From Zanthoxylum bungeanum (Eukaryota; Streptophyta; Magnoliopsida; Sapindales; Rutaceae), in the NCBI GenBank assembly GCA_019454045.1, contig SKCR01021146.1:1-64000 (forward strand): a stretch of DNA of 64,000 nucleotides, given 5' to 3'. Below the pieces are notes generated by a model. That model had not been told where the DNA came from. It saw nothing but the letters and a program-made list of their open reading frames with translations, and ran no database searches. Positions 25,350 to 37,367 of this stretch are shown in pieces (within the stretch, counting starts at the first letter, position 1; the number at the start of each line of letters is the position of its first letter). The translations under genes and the position numbers were made by a program.

Positions 25350-25760
25350 ATGAAAAACCCGTAGGGCGTTCGAACGCCCGACGCACGCGAAGGCAAAAAT
25401 CTAAAAATTCATAAGAACGTTCGAAGGCGTCTTCAAACGCAACTCGAACGCAAGCCTTCTGTCTAAGAACGTTTGAACGCGTCTTCAAACGCGAATCGAA
25501 CGCAGACATTCTGACTTAGTTCGTTCAAACGCGTCCTCAACGCAACTCGAATGCAAACTCTCTGCAATCATTCCTTTCGAACGCGTTCTCAAATGCTATA
25601 CGAACGTGAACTCTCTGGAAATATTCCGTTCGAACGCTTATCAAACGCTACACGAACGTGAACTCTCTGGAACATTTCGTTCGAAAGCGTTATCAAACGC
25701 AACACGAACGTACACACACTGGACAGTCTTGTTCGAACGTAGATACGAACGCGACACTAA
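25350..25760 (+). repeat. CpG-rich TTCGAACG tandem repeats in the copia 1 leader
   Basis: This is an imperfect tandem repeat with a spacing of roughly 60-70 bp. Its units are built from CGTTCGAACGCG, then TCAAACGC, then CGAACG..AACTCTCTG. TTCGAA is palindromic. The C+G and CpG content stands out sharply from the surrounding AT-rich DNA. It lies between the 5' LTR and gag, in the untranslated leader. Confidence 0.8.
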
Positions 25761-26371
25761 CGAAATAGTCCTGGAATTGTTATAAACTACAAAGACTTAT
25801 ATTAATATTAACTTAGTTAATCATATACTGAATCACTATAATCTTGGTAGTATAGATTTAAGTTATTATTAGGTTGTTCAATTATCACAAGCATACACTT
25901 AGTGATAAAGTTGAAAAATTTATTGTGTGTTGCATACTTGATTGAGAATTTAAAGTGTAATTTTACACAAGTAATTCCATCCAATCTTGATTGACACTTA
26001 CACATATATCTACACATATCATATACAGTTTGTGCTATTGAGTAAGTGTAATACTGAGTTTGAATTGCTAAAAGATCTTATTGAAAAAATGTTTAAAGAA
26101 TATTCTATCAAAAAAGGCGATAAGAGCCTAAGTGTCAGGGATTTAAGTGGTTACTCTGGACCCCCCTCGTCCTCTGGGAATATTCGTTTATTCATTTTTC
26201 TAAAGAATCTTTAGTTGAAATTCAAGGACTTGTGTTTATTGGAACCACCGTCCAATAGAACAACAAGTGGTAACTTAGTATATCACTTTGAACAAGATCA
26301 TTTGTTGATCATTGTGCAATTTGTCTTTTTTAGACCTATTGACCCCTGTTGATTTTTCCAAGCGGAAACAT

Positions 26372-27229
26372 CATAGTACCAGTCTCTCATGGAGATAATC
26401 CGGAGAAGGTTGGTGGAGCAAATTTCAAACAGTGGCAGAGCAAAATGTTGTTCTACCTGACAACTCTGCAGTTGGCTAAGTACCTCAAAGATCCTCCGGG
26501 CCCTGTGGAGGGTGAATCAGAGGCAGCCAAGGAACTGCGAGAAGAGACATGGTCGTCTGGTGACTTCCTATGCAAGAACTACCTTATGGGTGGTCTTGAC
26601 AATACCATGTACATTGTGTACTAAGGCATGTCTTCTGCGAAGATTCTCTAGGAATCTCTCGAGAAGAAATACAAAACCGAGGATGCAGGATAAAAGAAAT
26701 TTTTCGTGGGTAGAATGATGTCTCAGTTGGGTGAAATGCAGTTGATCATTCATGAAATACTGGATGAAGGAATGAAACTCCGTGAGACGTTTCAAGTTTC
26801 CACCATAATTGAAAAGTTGCCTCCATCATGGAAGGACTTCAGGAGCTATCTGAAACATAAAAAGAAGCAGATGAGCCTTGAAGACCTTGGAGTTCGATTG
26901 AGAATCGAACAGGACAACATGATGTCCGAGAAGGCCAGCTACAAGACTATGGAGTCTAAAGCCAACATCATTGAGGGTGTAAAGGGTAGCAAGAAGAGAA
27001 ACAGTGGAGCTGATTCTTCCCAAGCGAATAAGAAATTCAATGGGAAGTGCTACAACTGTGACAAGAGCGGTCATATAACAAAGGACTGCAGAAACAAGAA
27101 GTCTCAGGACAAGGGCAAGAAAAATAAGGCCTATGTCGCTGAAGATGAGCAGTTAACTTATGAGATTTCAGAAATGAACCTCTCAGCAGTGGTAACTAAA
27201 GCCAACTTGGTTGGGAATCCGAGAGAATG
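26372..27229 (+). pseudogene. copia element 1 gag
   Basis: This is the capsid/nucleocapsid part of the copia polyprotein, broken by one stop near 26622 and a frame change. The first part (GGANFKQWQSKMLFYL) is the usual gag start. The second (LPPSWKDFRSYLKHKKKQM) leads to a CCHC zinc knuckle, CYNCDKSGHITKDC (about 27051-27092), used to bind element RNA. It runs on into the protease domain through a stop after NPRE. Confidence 0.85.
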
Positions 27230-28290
27230 ATGGGTAGACACTGGGGCTACTCGTCATATCTGTGCAGATAGCAAGATACTTTCCTCATATCAGAAGGTCG
27301 ATGGCGGCGATCATCTGACAATGGGAAACTCGTCTACCTCTAGAATGGTTAGACAAGACACAGTGGTTCTGAAAATGATATCCGGAACAGAGCTTACATA
27401 TAAGAATGTTTGCATGTTCCAGATATTCGGAAGAACTCGGTCTCGGGTTTGTATTTGTTTCTGACAAGGTTATATTGACCAAAAATGATGTCTATGTAGG
27501 AAAAGGATACCTCGTTGAGGGCCTTTTCAATGACTGTCAATTGTGCTATTAATAAAGCTGAAACTTCTGCTTATATTATTGAGTCACAAAATGTATGGCA
27601 TGAGAGGTTATGACATGTTAATTATGATACAATGCGTACATTAATTAACATGGACCTTATACCTAAATTTGCATTGATAGCCAACATAATTGTGAAGCAT
27701 GTGTTGAAGCAAAAAATACATAGAACATCATAGAGCGAAGTTCCTTGGAACTTGTACACACTGACGTGTATGACATGTGTATTGTGCAAACAAGAGGCGG
27801 TAAAAAGTACTTTGTCACTTTTATCGATGAAAGCACAAGATTCTGTTAAGTGTATTTGCTGAGGAGCAAAAATGAAGCTATTGAGAGCTTTATACACTGA
27901 GAACAAAGTTGCAAATCAACTTGCCAAGGAAATCAAAACAATCAGGAGTGATAGAGGTGGTGAATATATTTCATCATTCGGTGAATATTGTCATGTGCAC
28001 GGAATTATTCACGAAACCCCTGCTCCTTATTCTCCTCAACAAACGGGATTGTTGAGTGCAAAAACCGAACGTTGAAGGAAATGATGAATGCCATGTTGAC
28101 TAGTTCTGGTTTACCTCAGAACTTGTGGGGAAAGCCCTACTTTTCGCGAACTACGTTCTGAACAAGCTTCCTCACATGAGATTGGACAAGACACCATATG
28201 AGTTGTGGAAATGTTATGTACCTTCCTACAATATATGAAAATGTGGGGGGGTGTTTTTCCAATTGCCAAGGTGATGGTTCCTAACCTAAG
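27230..28290 (+). pseudogene. copia element 1 protease and integrase
   Basis: The protease active-site motif WVDTGATRHIC begins at 27231. A GAG-pre-integrase segment (WHERL, then HVNYDTMRTLI) is at 27596-27655. The integrase core RSDRGGEYI (about 27945) is followed by APYSPQQTG. Numerous stops and frameshifts break the reading frame: for example, the region after QQTG has lost the frame that should carry the catalytic Glu. It cannot make an active integrase. Confidence 0.8.
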
Positions 28291-28559
28291 AAGGTGGAAT
28301 AAGACCCAAAACTGTTGACTATATATTCATCGAATATGATTGCAACAGTAGTGTGTATCGATTCTTGGTACACAAGTATGAGATTCCTGACATCAATCTA
28401 AATGTGATGATTGAGTCAATGAATGCAATATTTTTTGAAGAGACATTTCCTTGTAAGGAAAGACACAGAAAAGAGTCTCTCAAAAGATCTGTTGATACTG
28501 TCAATGACAATGATCAGGTTGACCAAGAGTCAAATCTGATTTTCTGACATATTAGTTAG

Positions 28560-29895
28560 AAACTGAGCCTCAAAGCTATGAAGAAGAAATGTCTTCTCCG
28601 GAGGCACCTCTGTGGAAAGAGGCTATTAATAGTGAGATTGATTTAATCTTACAGAACCATACTTGGGAGTTGGTTGATCTTCCTCCAGGTTGTAAGCCAC
28701 TGGGCTACAAATGGATATTCAAAAGGAAGATGAAAACTGATGGATCAAAAGTTAAGTACAAGGCAAGGCTTGTCATAAAAGGTTATAGACAAAAAAAGGC
28801 CTTGTTTACTTTGACACCTATTCACCAGTGATTTGTATCACATCGATAAAAATGCTCATAGCCATAGCAGCTATATTTGGTCTTGAAATACATCAAAAGG
28901 ATGTAAAGACGTCATTCTTGAGTGGTGAATTGGATGAAGAGATTTACATGGAACAACCAGAAGGGTTTAATGTTCCTGGATAAGAACAGAAGGTGTGCAA
29001 ACTTGTAAAATCCTTGTACGAATTAAAACAAACACCTAGACAATGACATGATAAAATTGACAAAGAGATGTTGTCAAGTGGGTTTAAAACCGATGAGTGT
29101 GATAAGTGTATGTACACCAAATCAACTAAAAAAGGATATGTCATTGTATGTCTCTATATAGACGATATGTTGATAATTGGTAATAATCATGAGTTGATTC
29201 AGTCTACCAAGAAAGTGTTATCCAGCAAATTTGATATGAAAGATTTGAGAGTAGCTAACCTAACTCTTCCTCTATAAAATAATATTGGCTTAAGCGTATC
29301 GCAATTAGAGTATTCAAGGATCATCAGAAGTCTGATGTATCTCACGAATTACACACGAACTGATATCACTCAAGCTGTGAACAGACTTAGCAGATATACA
29401 AGCAATCCAGGGCATAACCACTGGAAAGCCATAGTAAGAGTTTTGAGGTATGAGAAACTTCAAAAATATGGGCTACATTACGAGAGATATCCTGCTGTTC
29501 TAGAGGGATACAACGATGCTGACTGGATATATGATACAGTGGATTCCAAATCTACGAGTGAATTTATTTTCGCACTTGGTAATGCAGCCGTGTCATGGAA
29601 ATCCTCGAGGCAAACATGTGTTGCCCGGTCTACTATGGAATCAAAGTTCATAACGTTAGACAAAATAGCGGAAGAGGCGGAATGACTTTGAAACTTCCTG
29701 GAGGATATTCCTAGTTGGCCCAAACTGGTGCCAGCGATTAGCACACATTGTGAAAGCCAATCGGCTATTGGGAGAGCCCAAAATACAATGTATGATGGTA
29801 AGTCTCGACACATACGTCAGAGACATAATACCATAGGTCAACTGTTCTCAAGTGGCATAATATCGATCGATTATGTTGAGTCGAAGGAAACCTAA
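28560..29895 (+). pseudogene. copia element 1 reverse transcriptase and RNase H
   Basis: Reverse transcriptase motifs seen are LWKEAINSEIDLILQNHTWE (28609), LGYKWIFKRKMKTDGS and, after a frameshift, the catalytic YIDDMLIIGN (about 29156). RNase H starts near 29335 ([10 protein letters not shown]) and includes [12 protein letters not shown] and a QSAIGRAQN-type segment. At least five stops or shifts are present. The set is closely related to copia element 2 downstream. Confidence 0.85.
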
Positions 29896-30551
29896 CGGAT
29901 CCACTAATTAAAGGTTTACCTCGAGAGCAAGTTGAGAAGTCATCGAGGGGAATGGGCTTGAAGCCTATAATCTAAGAATTGTCACTGTGGAAACCCAACC
30001 TAGCTGACTGGATATCCCAAGATCTAGGTTCAAAAGGGACAACAGAAACTTTGTGCAATTCAAAACAAGCACTGAAGAATTCTGTACTCTTTCCCATTCC
30101 GATAATGACGCTGAGTGCTGTCTGTCATGGTTAGGATAAGTTAAGGCTTTTAATGATCACTATATTAGGAGATGAGTCCTAATGGGGGTAAAGACATATT
30201 ACCTCTTGATAGTAGATCACCTATTTCAAGTAAGAAGTGAGGCCGCTTCCATGGGAACTTTTAAAGACGAGTTACCCTAAAGTACTTGATGAATCCAGGA
30301 CAGTTGTTCAGGGACGAGATGAACACAACCGTAGAACGGGAATTGGTCGAAGTAAAGCTGTGTGTTGGCAGTTGTCTTGGTTTACACCAACGGCAAAACA
30401 GTTCAAGACTATGGGTCACTGGTTTGCCATGTAAATCTGATTGTCATTCACTAGGAAAGGTTCAAGGCGAAAGCTACATATTTCGATGCAGCTTTAGTTC
30501 AGGGAATCTCTCTCAAGTGTCTTTGTGAATATTTGAAAAATTGTGGGGGAT
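29896..30551 (+). other. copia element 1 3' untranslated region
   Basis: There is no conserved domain after the RNase H end. The stretch ends with the polypurine tract TTGTGGGGGAT just before the 3' LTR. Open frames here are short and unsupported. Confidence 0.6.
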
Positions 30552-31001
30552 TGTTGTAAATTCTCTAACCCAAAGGGTGCCCTTGAGGCACCATTCCATG
30601 CTTATAAAAGGAAGCCATTATGTTCCTTTAAAAACAAACAAATGAAATCCGAATTTCATCCTATAAGTGAGAGTCTGAATTGCTTTCTTGAGTCAGAGAG
30701 TATTCCACCATATTCCAAGTTCAAGATCTTGTTAAAGTGTACCCCTTGAACAAGAGGAATCTGGGTTATCCTGGGAGAATGTTAGCCGCAAATCCGTAGA
30801 GCACCGAGACGGGGCTGATAAGTTCTTAAGGACAGAGATTAATCTCGATCCGGACTACTGTTTTTCAACTTTGTATCAATGTTTTTCTTATTCTCAAGTT
30901 TTTAAGGTTTTCTAGGGTTTATGCATGTTAGATCCAATTTTCTGGTTTGATTTGTTTGTTTGCATGTTGATTTCTTGTTTAATGACACTATTTGGCTTAC
31001 A
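30552..31001 (+). repeat. 3' LTR of copia element 1 (450 bp, internally deleted)
   Basis: The LTR starts TGTTGTAAATTCT and then jumps to CTAACCCAAAGGG. It lacks the 147 bp present in the 5' LTR at that point, with a TCT microhomology at the junction. The rest is nearly identical to the 5' LTR through the terminal TTACA. Confidence 0.9.
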
Positions 31002-31006
31002 AGACA
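31002..31006 (+). repeat. Target-site duplication AGACA, right copy
   Basis: Exact match to 24662-24666. Confidence 0.85.
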
Positions 31007-31412
31007 AAGAAATGGGGATGGCAGGAGAGGGGAAGATAAGCGCTCCCATTATACTCTCAAGTCTCAATTGACAATGACCTTTAACTTGACTATCTTTTTT
31101 CCCTAAAAAAGTATAGCTCTCGCTGCCATTAACATTAACATTGCTGCCCGTTATTACAATTATTTTTCGATTCCATCACAAGTGTGATAAACATTTGTCA
31201 TAAATGCCGCAAATTTACCATCGCAAAATGTTTTAAATTCAGGTTGCTTAAGTGTTAAAGGTCTTTATATTAAATTGTTTGTTTTCTCTCAGAGGTTCAA
31301 ATTTTGAATTTGACTAGGTACATTTTCTTTGGGTCATGTCTTCTACGTAAAAAACTAATGATTTACTCTAATTTATATTGGGAAATTTCTAAGGACATGA
31401 GATACATATCTC
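31007..31412. other. Spacer between two copia elements
   Basis: There is no gene or recognisable repeat. This is ordinary AT-rich non-coding DNA that separates the two insertions. Confidence 0.5.
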
Positions 31413-31417
31413 GATGA

Positions 31418-32644
31418 TGTATACAATAATTATTACAATTATTACACGGTAATTGGGAAATCTGAATATGACAAAATTACAATTATAATTATTATCCTCA
31501 AACAGACCCTAACGGCGGACCCTGAGAGTAGACCCTGACGGTAGAGGCTGAGAGCGGAGGCTGAGGGCAGAGGCAGACCCTGAGAGCGGAGGCAGAGGCT
31601 GAAGGGCCAGAGGCAGACCCTGAGAGCGAGAGCAGAGGCTGAAGGGCAGAGGCAGACCCTGAGCGGAGGCAGAGGCTGAAGGGCAGAGGCTGACAGCAGA
31701 GGCTGATGGCAGAGGCTGACAGAGAGGCTGATGGCAGAGGCAGAGGCTGACAGCAGAGGCTGATGGCAGAGGCAGAGGCTGACAGCAGAGGCTGATGGCA
31801 GAGGCTGACAGCAGAGGCTGATGGCAGAGGCAGAGGCTGACAGCAGAGGCTGATGGCAGAGGCTGATGGCAGAGGCTGAGGCTGAAGGCAGAGGCTGACA
31901 GCAGAGGCAGAAGCTGAAGCTGAGGCAGACTGTTGGCACGCTGAGGCAGAAGCTGAAGCTGATGCAAATCAGAACTTTCCCGAGGCTTGTTGTAAAACAA
32001 CAATATCCTTAAAACAAAATTCGTCCCCTACCATAGGTGCAGTAGAACGTGAGACGATTGTTTCCCAGGATACAACGGAAACGTACGAGAAAGGGCACCA
32101 CCAGACTCGTATCCAACGAACCACAAAGTGTTTGAACTCTCCTTTTAACAAAACAAAGAAAATGATCTTTCGTGTGTGTGCTATGTCTTTCTCTATTTTC
32201 TATTTCATATCTTGAAAACAAGAACTGATGTTGTTTATATAGGAAAAGAAAAACACATCTCAATTAATAGAAATTAACTTGCCAATTAAATTTCATAATG
32301 GGAGATGTTACACATTGTTGTTGTAACCACTAAGCTAATTAAATTAGCACTAATGGAAATTAAACTATAACCACCAAGCTAATTAAATTAGCACTTATGG
32401 AGATTAAACTTTGTAACCACCAAGCTAATTAAATTAGCTGTTATGGAATTACAAAATGCTTGAAAATTGTGAACTTTGAGCAACAATTTCTCATTCACCC
32501 AAGCACCATTTTAAGCATATGAATATACCATTTCGAAGTACTCACGGAGGAGTATCCGAATCATTCAATAACAACCACTAACACGAAGTGGACCATGCTT
32601 AAAATTGAGCCTCAAAATGCTTATAAATAAGCATTTTTCCAACA
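31418..32644 (-). repeat. 3' LTR of copia element 2 (1227 bp)
   Basis: The outer ~690 bp (31950-32644) are almost identical to the 5' LTR. The inner part is a variable-length minisatellite (31510-31950). Within the outer part, a 'CCAAGCTAATTAAATTAGC' unit occurs three times (32330-32440). Confidence 0.92.
31510..31950 (-). repeat. GCAGAGGCTGA minisatellite in the 3' LTR
   Basis: This consists of imperfect tandem units such as GCAGAGGCTGA, CAGCAGAGGCTGATG and GCAGACCCTGAGAGCGGAG. Stops are rare in all three minus-strand frames, which gives spurious Ser-Ala-Leu-Pro-Cys-rich open frames of over 160 codons. The same array occurs in the 5' LTR with a different unit order and length. Confidence 0.9.
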
Positions 32645-33314
32645 ATCCCCCACATGAATGAAATTGGCGAAAAACGTCGAATAAAATTATTTTTATAAAA
32701 CATTTTATTTTGACCTAGAAGAGTTCAACGGTTCAACACCTGCATAGGATAGGTAGGCCACAGCCTTTGAACCTTCCCTGTGAAAATATATCTCATTACT
32801 GGCTGACAGTTGACGCGATGTCATTGAACTGTACTGCCGTTCATGTAATTGGAGAACACATATCACACAGATTTTACCTACACATTTGAGTTCTCATTAT
32901 TATGTTCATTTTGGCCATGAACATCTACCTGGTTCTGCAAGAGTTTCTAAAATTGTGCCCCGTACAATTCCCTTTGAAGCGGCCCCACTTCTCTCTCACA
33001 TAGGTGATTTCTTATTTAAGAGTATCTCGTAATACTCTGCTCGGATTCCCGACGCATAAGAATCATTAAAAGCTTTTGCTTAACCTCTATCCATACGAGC
33101 ATCACTGTTTCATTTATCATAGGAATGGACTAGAGGGTAACCCCCCACAGTGATCCAATTATGTCTTTTACGAGTAGGTTGTCCCATTGAACCTAGATCT
33201 TGGGATCTCCAGTCAACAAGGTGGGTTTTTCCTTCGTAATAAACATTTATCTAATGGGCTTCAGTCCCATTCCCCTCGATGATTTCACAACTAACTCTCT
33301 ATTTAACCCTTTGG

Positions 33315-33396
33315 TTAGCGGATCCGCAATGTTTCCTTTGACTTTACATAGTCAATCGAAATAACTCCAGTAGAGAGTAATTGTCTAACGGTATTG

Positions 33397-33437
<41 letters not shown>

Positions 33438-34245
33438 GTTATGTGCCCTTCCAATTGCAGATTGACTATCGCAATGAATGCAAATTGCTGGCACTGGCTT
33501 AGGCCAACTTGGAATATCCTCTAGAAAATTTCGAAGCCATTCTGCTTCTTCAGCACACTTGTCTAATGCAATGAATTCTGATTCCATTGTAGATCTGGCT
33601 ATCACAGTCTGTTTGGAGGATTTCCATGATATAGCTGCATTCTGCTAGTGTAAACACATAACCACTAGTAGACTTTGAGTCTTTCATGTCAGATATCCAA
33701 TTAGCATCACTGTATCCTTCGACTACAGCTGGATATCTATGATAGTGCAACCCATAATCACGAGTAAAACGTAAGTACCTAAGTACTCTCACTATTGCTT
33801 TCCAGTGATCAACCCATGGATTACTCGTATATCTGCTGAGCTTGTTTACTGTACAGGCTATATCAGGTCTTGTACAACTCGATAGATACATCAAACTTCC
33901 GATCACTCTAGAGTATTCTACTTGAGATATACCATCTCCCCTATTCTTCGATAGGTGTAAACTCACATCTAAAGGAGTTCTAGCCACAGCTGAATCATCA
34001 TCGTTGAATTTACCAAGAATTTTGTCCACATAGTGCGACTGATCAAGAATAAGTCATCTGGACTTCTCGAGATCTTTATTCCCAGAATGACATCTGCAAG
34101 ACCCATGTCTTTCATGTCAAACTTGGATTTCAGCATATTCTTGGTAGATTTCACCATTTTGGCATTACTCCCGACAATCAGTATGTCATCACGTAGAGAC
34201 ATAAAATGACATAGCCAACTTCTGTCTCTCTGACATAAATGCATT
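33315..34245 (-). pseudogene. copia element 2 reverse transcriptase end and RNase H
   Basis: The minus-strand frames include RDDILIVGSN (about 34195, in place of the usual YVDD box with its first two residues changed), [10 protein letters not shown], and RNase H blocks [34 protein letters not shown] and [13 protein letters not shown]. Three overlapping frames are needed to follow the domain, so there are at least two frameshifts. Confidence 0.85.
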
Positions 34246-34249
34246 TATC

Positions 34250-35060
34250 ACATTCATTGATTTTTAAAACCATTTGCCAACATGGTGTCATCAAACTTTT
34301 ATGCCACTATTTCGGGGCTTGTTTCAATCCATACAAGGATTTAACTAACTTACAGACTTTCTTTTCTTGTCCTGGAGCTATAAAACCTTCAGGTTGTTCC
34401 ATGTAGATTTCTCATCTAAATCTCCATTCAGAAAGGCTGTTTTCACATCCATCTGATGTACCTCAAGATTGCGCAACGCTGCAATCGCTAGTATCATCCT
34501 TATGGAATTTATTCTCGTTACAGGAGAATAAGTATCAAAGTAATCAAGACCTTCACGTTGTCTATAACCTTTAATTACAAGTCTTGCTTTGTACTTGTCA
34601 ATTGATCCATCTGCCTTTATTTTCCTTTTGAAAATCCACTTGGACCCTAAAGGTTTACATCATGGAGGAAGATTCACTAACTCCCAGGTGTGATTTTGTA
34701 AGATGGATTCAATTTCACTATTGATGGCATCTTTCCACAAGGCACCATCAGCTGACTTTACAGCTTCGTTATAGCTTTGAGGATCATTCTCTAGCAAAAA
34801 TGTCAGAAAATCTGGACCAAATGATTTTTCCGTTCTAGCTCTTTTGCTACGTCTTAGTTCAGGTTCAACAACTTGTTGATCCTCTGGAACATTAATTTGT
34901 TCTCGGTCCTGACTATCTTCAATGATAGTCTCATGTGCCCGTTTGTGCACATCTGAATTCGAATTAGTTTTACAAGGAAAAACGTATTCGAAAAAGGATG
35001 CATTCCTCGATTCCATTATCGTATTCTTGTGAATATATGGTACATTAGACTCATGCACAA
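34250..35060 (-). pseudogene. copia element 2 reverse transcriptase, N-terminal part
   Basis: The minus strand has the linker MESRNASFFEYVFPCK, an acidic/basic linker (ELRRSKRARTEKSFG), then LWKDAINSEIESILQNHTWE, followed by a stop. Beyond 34660 the palm region can be read only by crossing stops and shifts (for example the QPEGF block near 34390). Confidence 0.8.
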
Positions 35061-35080
35061 GAAATCGATAAGCATTACTG

Positions 35081-35970
35081 TTATGAGCATATCCTATGAA
35101 AATGCAATCGACAGTTTTTTGGTCCTATCTTCACCTTTTTAGGTGGAGGAATGACTACCTTGGCAAGACACCCCCACACTCGAAGGAATTTATAGGAAGG
35201 TACTCTTCCTTTCCACATTTCATAAGGAGTTTTCCCTGCTTCTTTCCGTGGTACCTTATTTAAAAGGTAATTAGCTTCTCCCCACATAGTCTGAGGTAAG
35301 CCAGAGCTGATTAACATAGCGTTCATCATCTCTTTCAAGGTACGATTCTTACGTTCCGCAATCCCATTGGATTGAGGCGAATAAGGAGCTGTGGTTTGAT
35401 GTATGATTCCATTTTGTTCACAAAGTGATTCAAAAGGGAAAACATACTCACCACCACGATCACTTCTTAACTCCTTAATTCTTTTATTCAGTTGGTTCTC
35501 AACTTCATTCTTATAGAGAACAAATTTCTCTATAGCTTCGTCCTTGCTTTTCATTAAATACACATAGCAAAATCTTGTGCAATCATCAATAAAGGTAATA
35601 AAATATTTATTACCGCCTCTCGATTGTATTGAATTAAAATCACATACATCGGTATGAATTAGATCAAGTGGTTCAGAGTTTCTTTCAATACTATGAAAAG
35701 ATGATCTTGTTAGTTTTGTCTCAACACAAGTATCACACTTATGTTGTTATCAATTTTAAAATTGGGAATATGATTCATGTTAATTAACTTTCGCAATGAA
35801 TTAAAATTAACATGTCCTAATCTACCATGTCAAAGATTAGAATACTCAACAATATAAGCAGAAGAACTAGCTTTATTGATATTTTTGGGTTTAACAACCA
35901 TTACATTGAGCTTAAAAAGCCCATCTGTTACATACCCTTTTCCCACATACATCCCATTTTTAGTCAAAAC
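35081..35970 (-). pseudogene. copia element 2 integrase
   Basis: The core domain is readable over 160 codons: [30 protein letters not shown] (catalytic Asp), [20 protein letters not shown] (catalytic Glu) and [11 protein letters not shown]. The N-terminal zinc-binding part upstream (35600-35970) is interrupted by stops. This is the best-kept domain of the element. Confidence 0.87.
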
Positions 35971-37135
35971 TACTTTATCAGACTCGAACACCATCCGGAA
36001 TCCATGTTGTTCAGAAGCGATCCAGACACAAGATTCTTCCGTATTTCAGGTACATACAGAACATTGTTCAGAGTCAACTCTTTCCCAGAGGTCATTTTCA
36101 GAATCACCTTTCCTTGACCTTCTATCTCAGATGTTGCTGAATTTCCCATGTATATCTTTTCCCCATTTTCAGCAGGCTCAAATGAAGAAAACATGCTCTT
36201 GTCTGAGCATACATGTCGAGTGGCACCAGTATCAATCCACCACTCTCTTGGGTTAGAACCCACCAGATTCACCTCAGAAACCACAGCAGAAAGGTTAATG
36301 TCTGAAACATCTTGAGTCATGTTTTCTAGCACATTAGCTTCTTGTTTCTTTTTCTTCTTCGGCAGTCTGCATCAGAAGACATGTGACCCATTTTGTCACA
36401 GTTGAAGCATTTTCCTTGAAATTTTGATTCTCTGGAAACTCCTCCTTTAGGACCCATCTTTGACCCTTTGTTCTTGAGGTTCTTGTTCTTATGGCCATGT
36501 TCGACAACATTTGCTTTGGCCTCATGAGTCATTCCTCTCTTTTCAGAAACTCGGTTATCTTCCTCAATTCTTAGCTTAAGAACCAAGTCTTCAATGCTCA
36601 TTTCTTTCGCTTATGCTTTAAATAATTCTTGAAATCTTTCCAACCAGGTGGTAGTTTTCTCAATTATCGAGGCTACTTGGAAGGTTTCACTTAAACTCAT
36701 CCCCTCAGCATGAATTTCTGCTAGAATAATCTGCAGTTCTTGTACTTGGCTTATCACAGTTTTGGAATCAATCATTTTAAACTCTAGGAAACGGCCTACG
36801 ACAAATTTCTTAGTACCAGGCATCCTCAGTTTTATATTTTCGATCTAAAGATTCCCAAAGCCCTTTAGCTGTTTTCATTCCAGCGTACACACTGTACAAG
36901 GAATCACTTAGCCCATTCAGCACATAATTCCGACATAGGAATTCAGAATGTTTTCCAGCTTCAATGGCACTGATGACTTGGATATCATCTCACCCTCTTT
37001 GGGTACATGAGAATCTTCCTTTATAACCTCGCAAGGTTCAACGTGGTCAAGTAGAAAAACATTTTCTGTTGCCACCTTTTGAATTCTGACCACTGAATTT
37101 TTCAGGTTTTTCCGCAGCAGGATTGACATGGCTCA
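35971..37135 (-). pseudogene. copia element 2 gag and protease
   Basis: The gag-like parts are at 37129-36917 and 36823-36326, with the segment SLSETFQVASIIEK and a knuckle [16 protein letters not shown]. The knuckle has two extra residues before its last Cys, so its spacing is abnormal. The protease motif [12 protein letters not shown] follows at about 36245-36210, with the conserved flap-like block [11 protein letters not shown]. Frameshifts separate the parts. Confidence 0.85.
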
Positions 37136-37367
37136 CTGTCCAACAGGTTGTCTAGCCATTGAGGCAGAAACACCTGGCCAGCCACAACGGCTGCCATATT
37201 AAGCCCAGAGGCTGATGCAAGTTGGCCAGCCGAAGGGGCTGCCACTGCACTTTGGTCAGCACGGGGGCTGCCACAACATTCTGGCCAGCCGAAGAGGCTG
37301 CCATATTCGGATCTACTATGTTTGGACTGATTTCCATATCCACAGAGTACGAATTTGTTTTTAAGAC
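37136..37367 (-). other. copia element 2 leader with GGCCAGCCGAAG.GGCTGCCA repeats
   Basis: This lies between the 5' LTR and gag. Three to four GC-rich units of the type TGGCCAGCC..AG.GGCTGCCA are spaced about 45 bp apart (37165-37310). They read through in one minus-strand frame as an Ala/Ser/Gln-rich segment joined to the LTR frame. I see no standard primer-binding site. Confidence 0.55.

Larger units (their letters stand above)
24667..31001 (+). mobile_element. Ty1/copia LTR retrotransposon, decayed (element 1)
   Basis: Both LTRs share the start (T/A)GTTGTAAATTCT and the end TTTGGCTTACA, and AGACA is duplicated on each side. Internal order is gag, protease, integrase, reverse transcriptase, RNase H, which defines Ty1/copia. 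Many stops and frameshifts show that it cannot encode a working polyprotein. A polypurine tract TTGTGGGGGAT (30541-30551) precedes the 3' LTR. A primer-binding site is only vaguely visible after the 5' LTR (CTTATCAGCTAG against the usual TGGTATCAGAGC). Confidence 0.92.

Noticed and set aside
31442..32003. Two overlapping minus-strand open frames of about 165 codons rich in Ser, Ala, Leu, Cys and Pro
   Set aside because: They are translations of the GCAGAGGCTGA minisatellite in the copia LTR. The same array is open in more than one frame, so it is not a gene.
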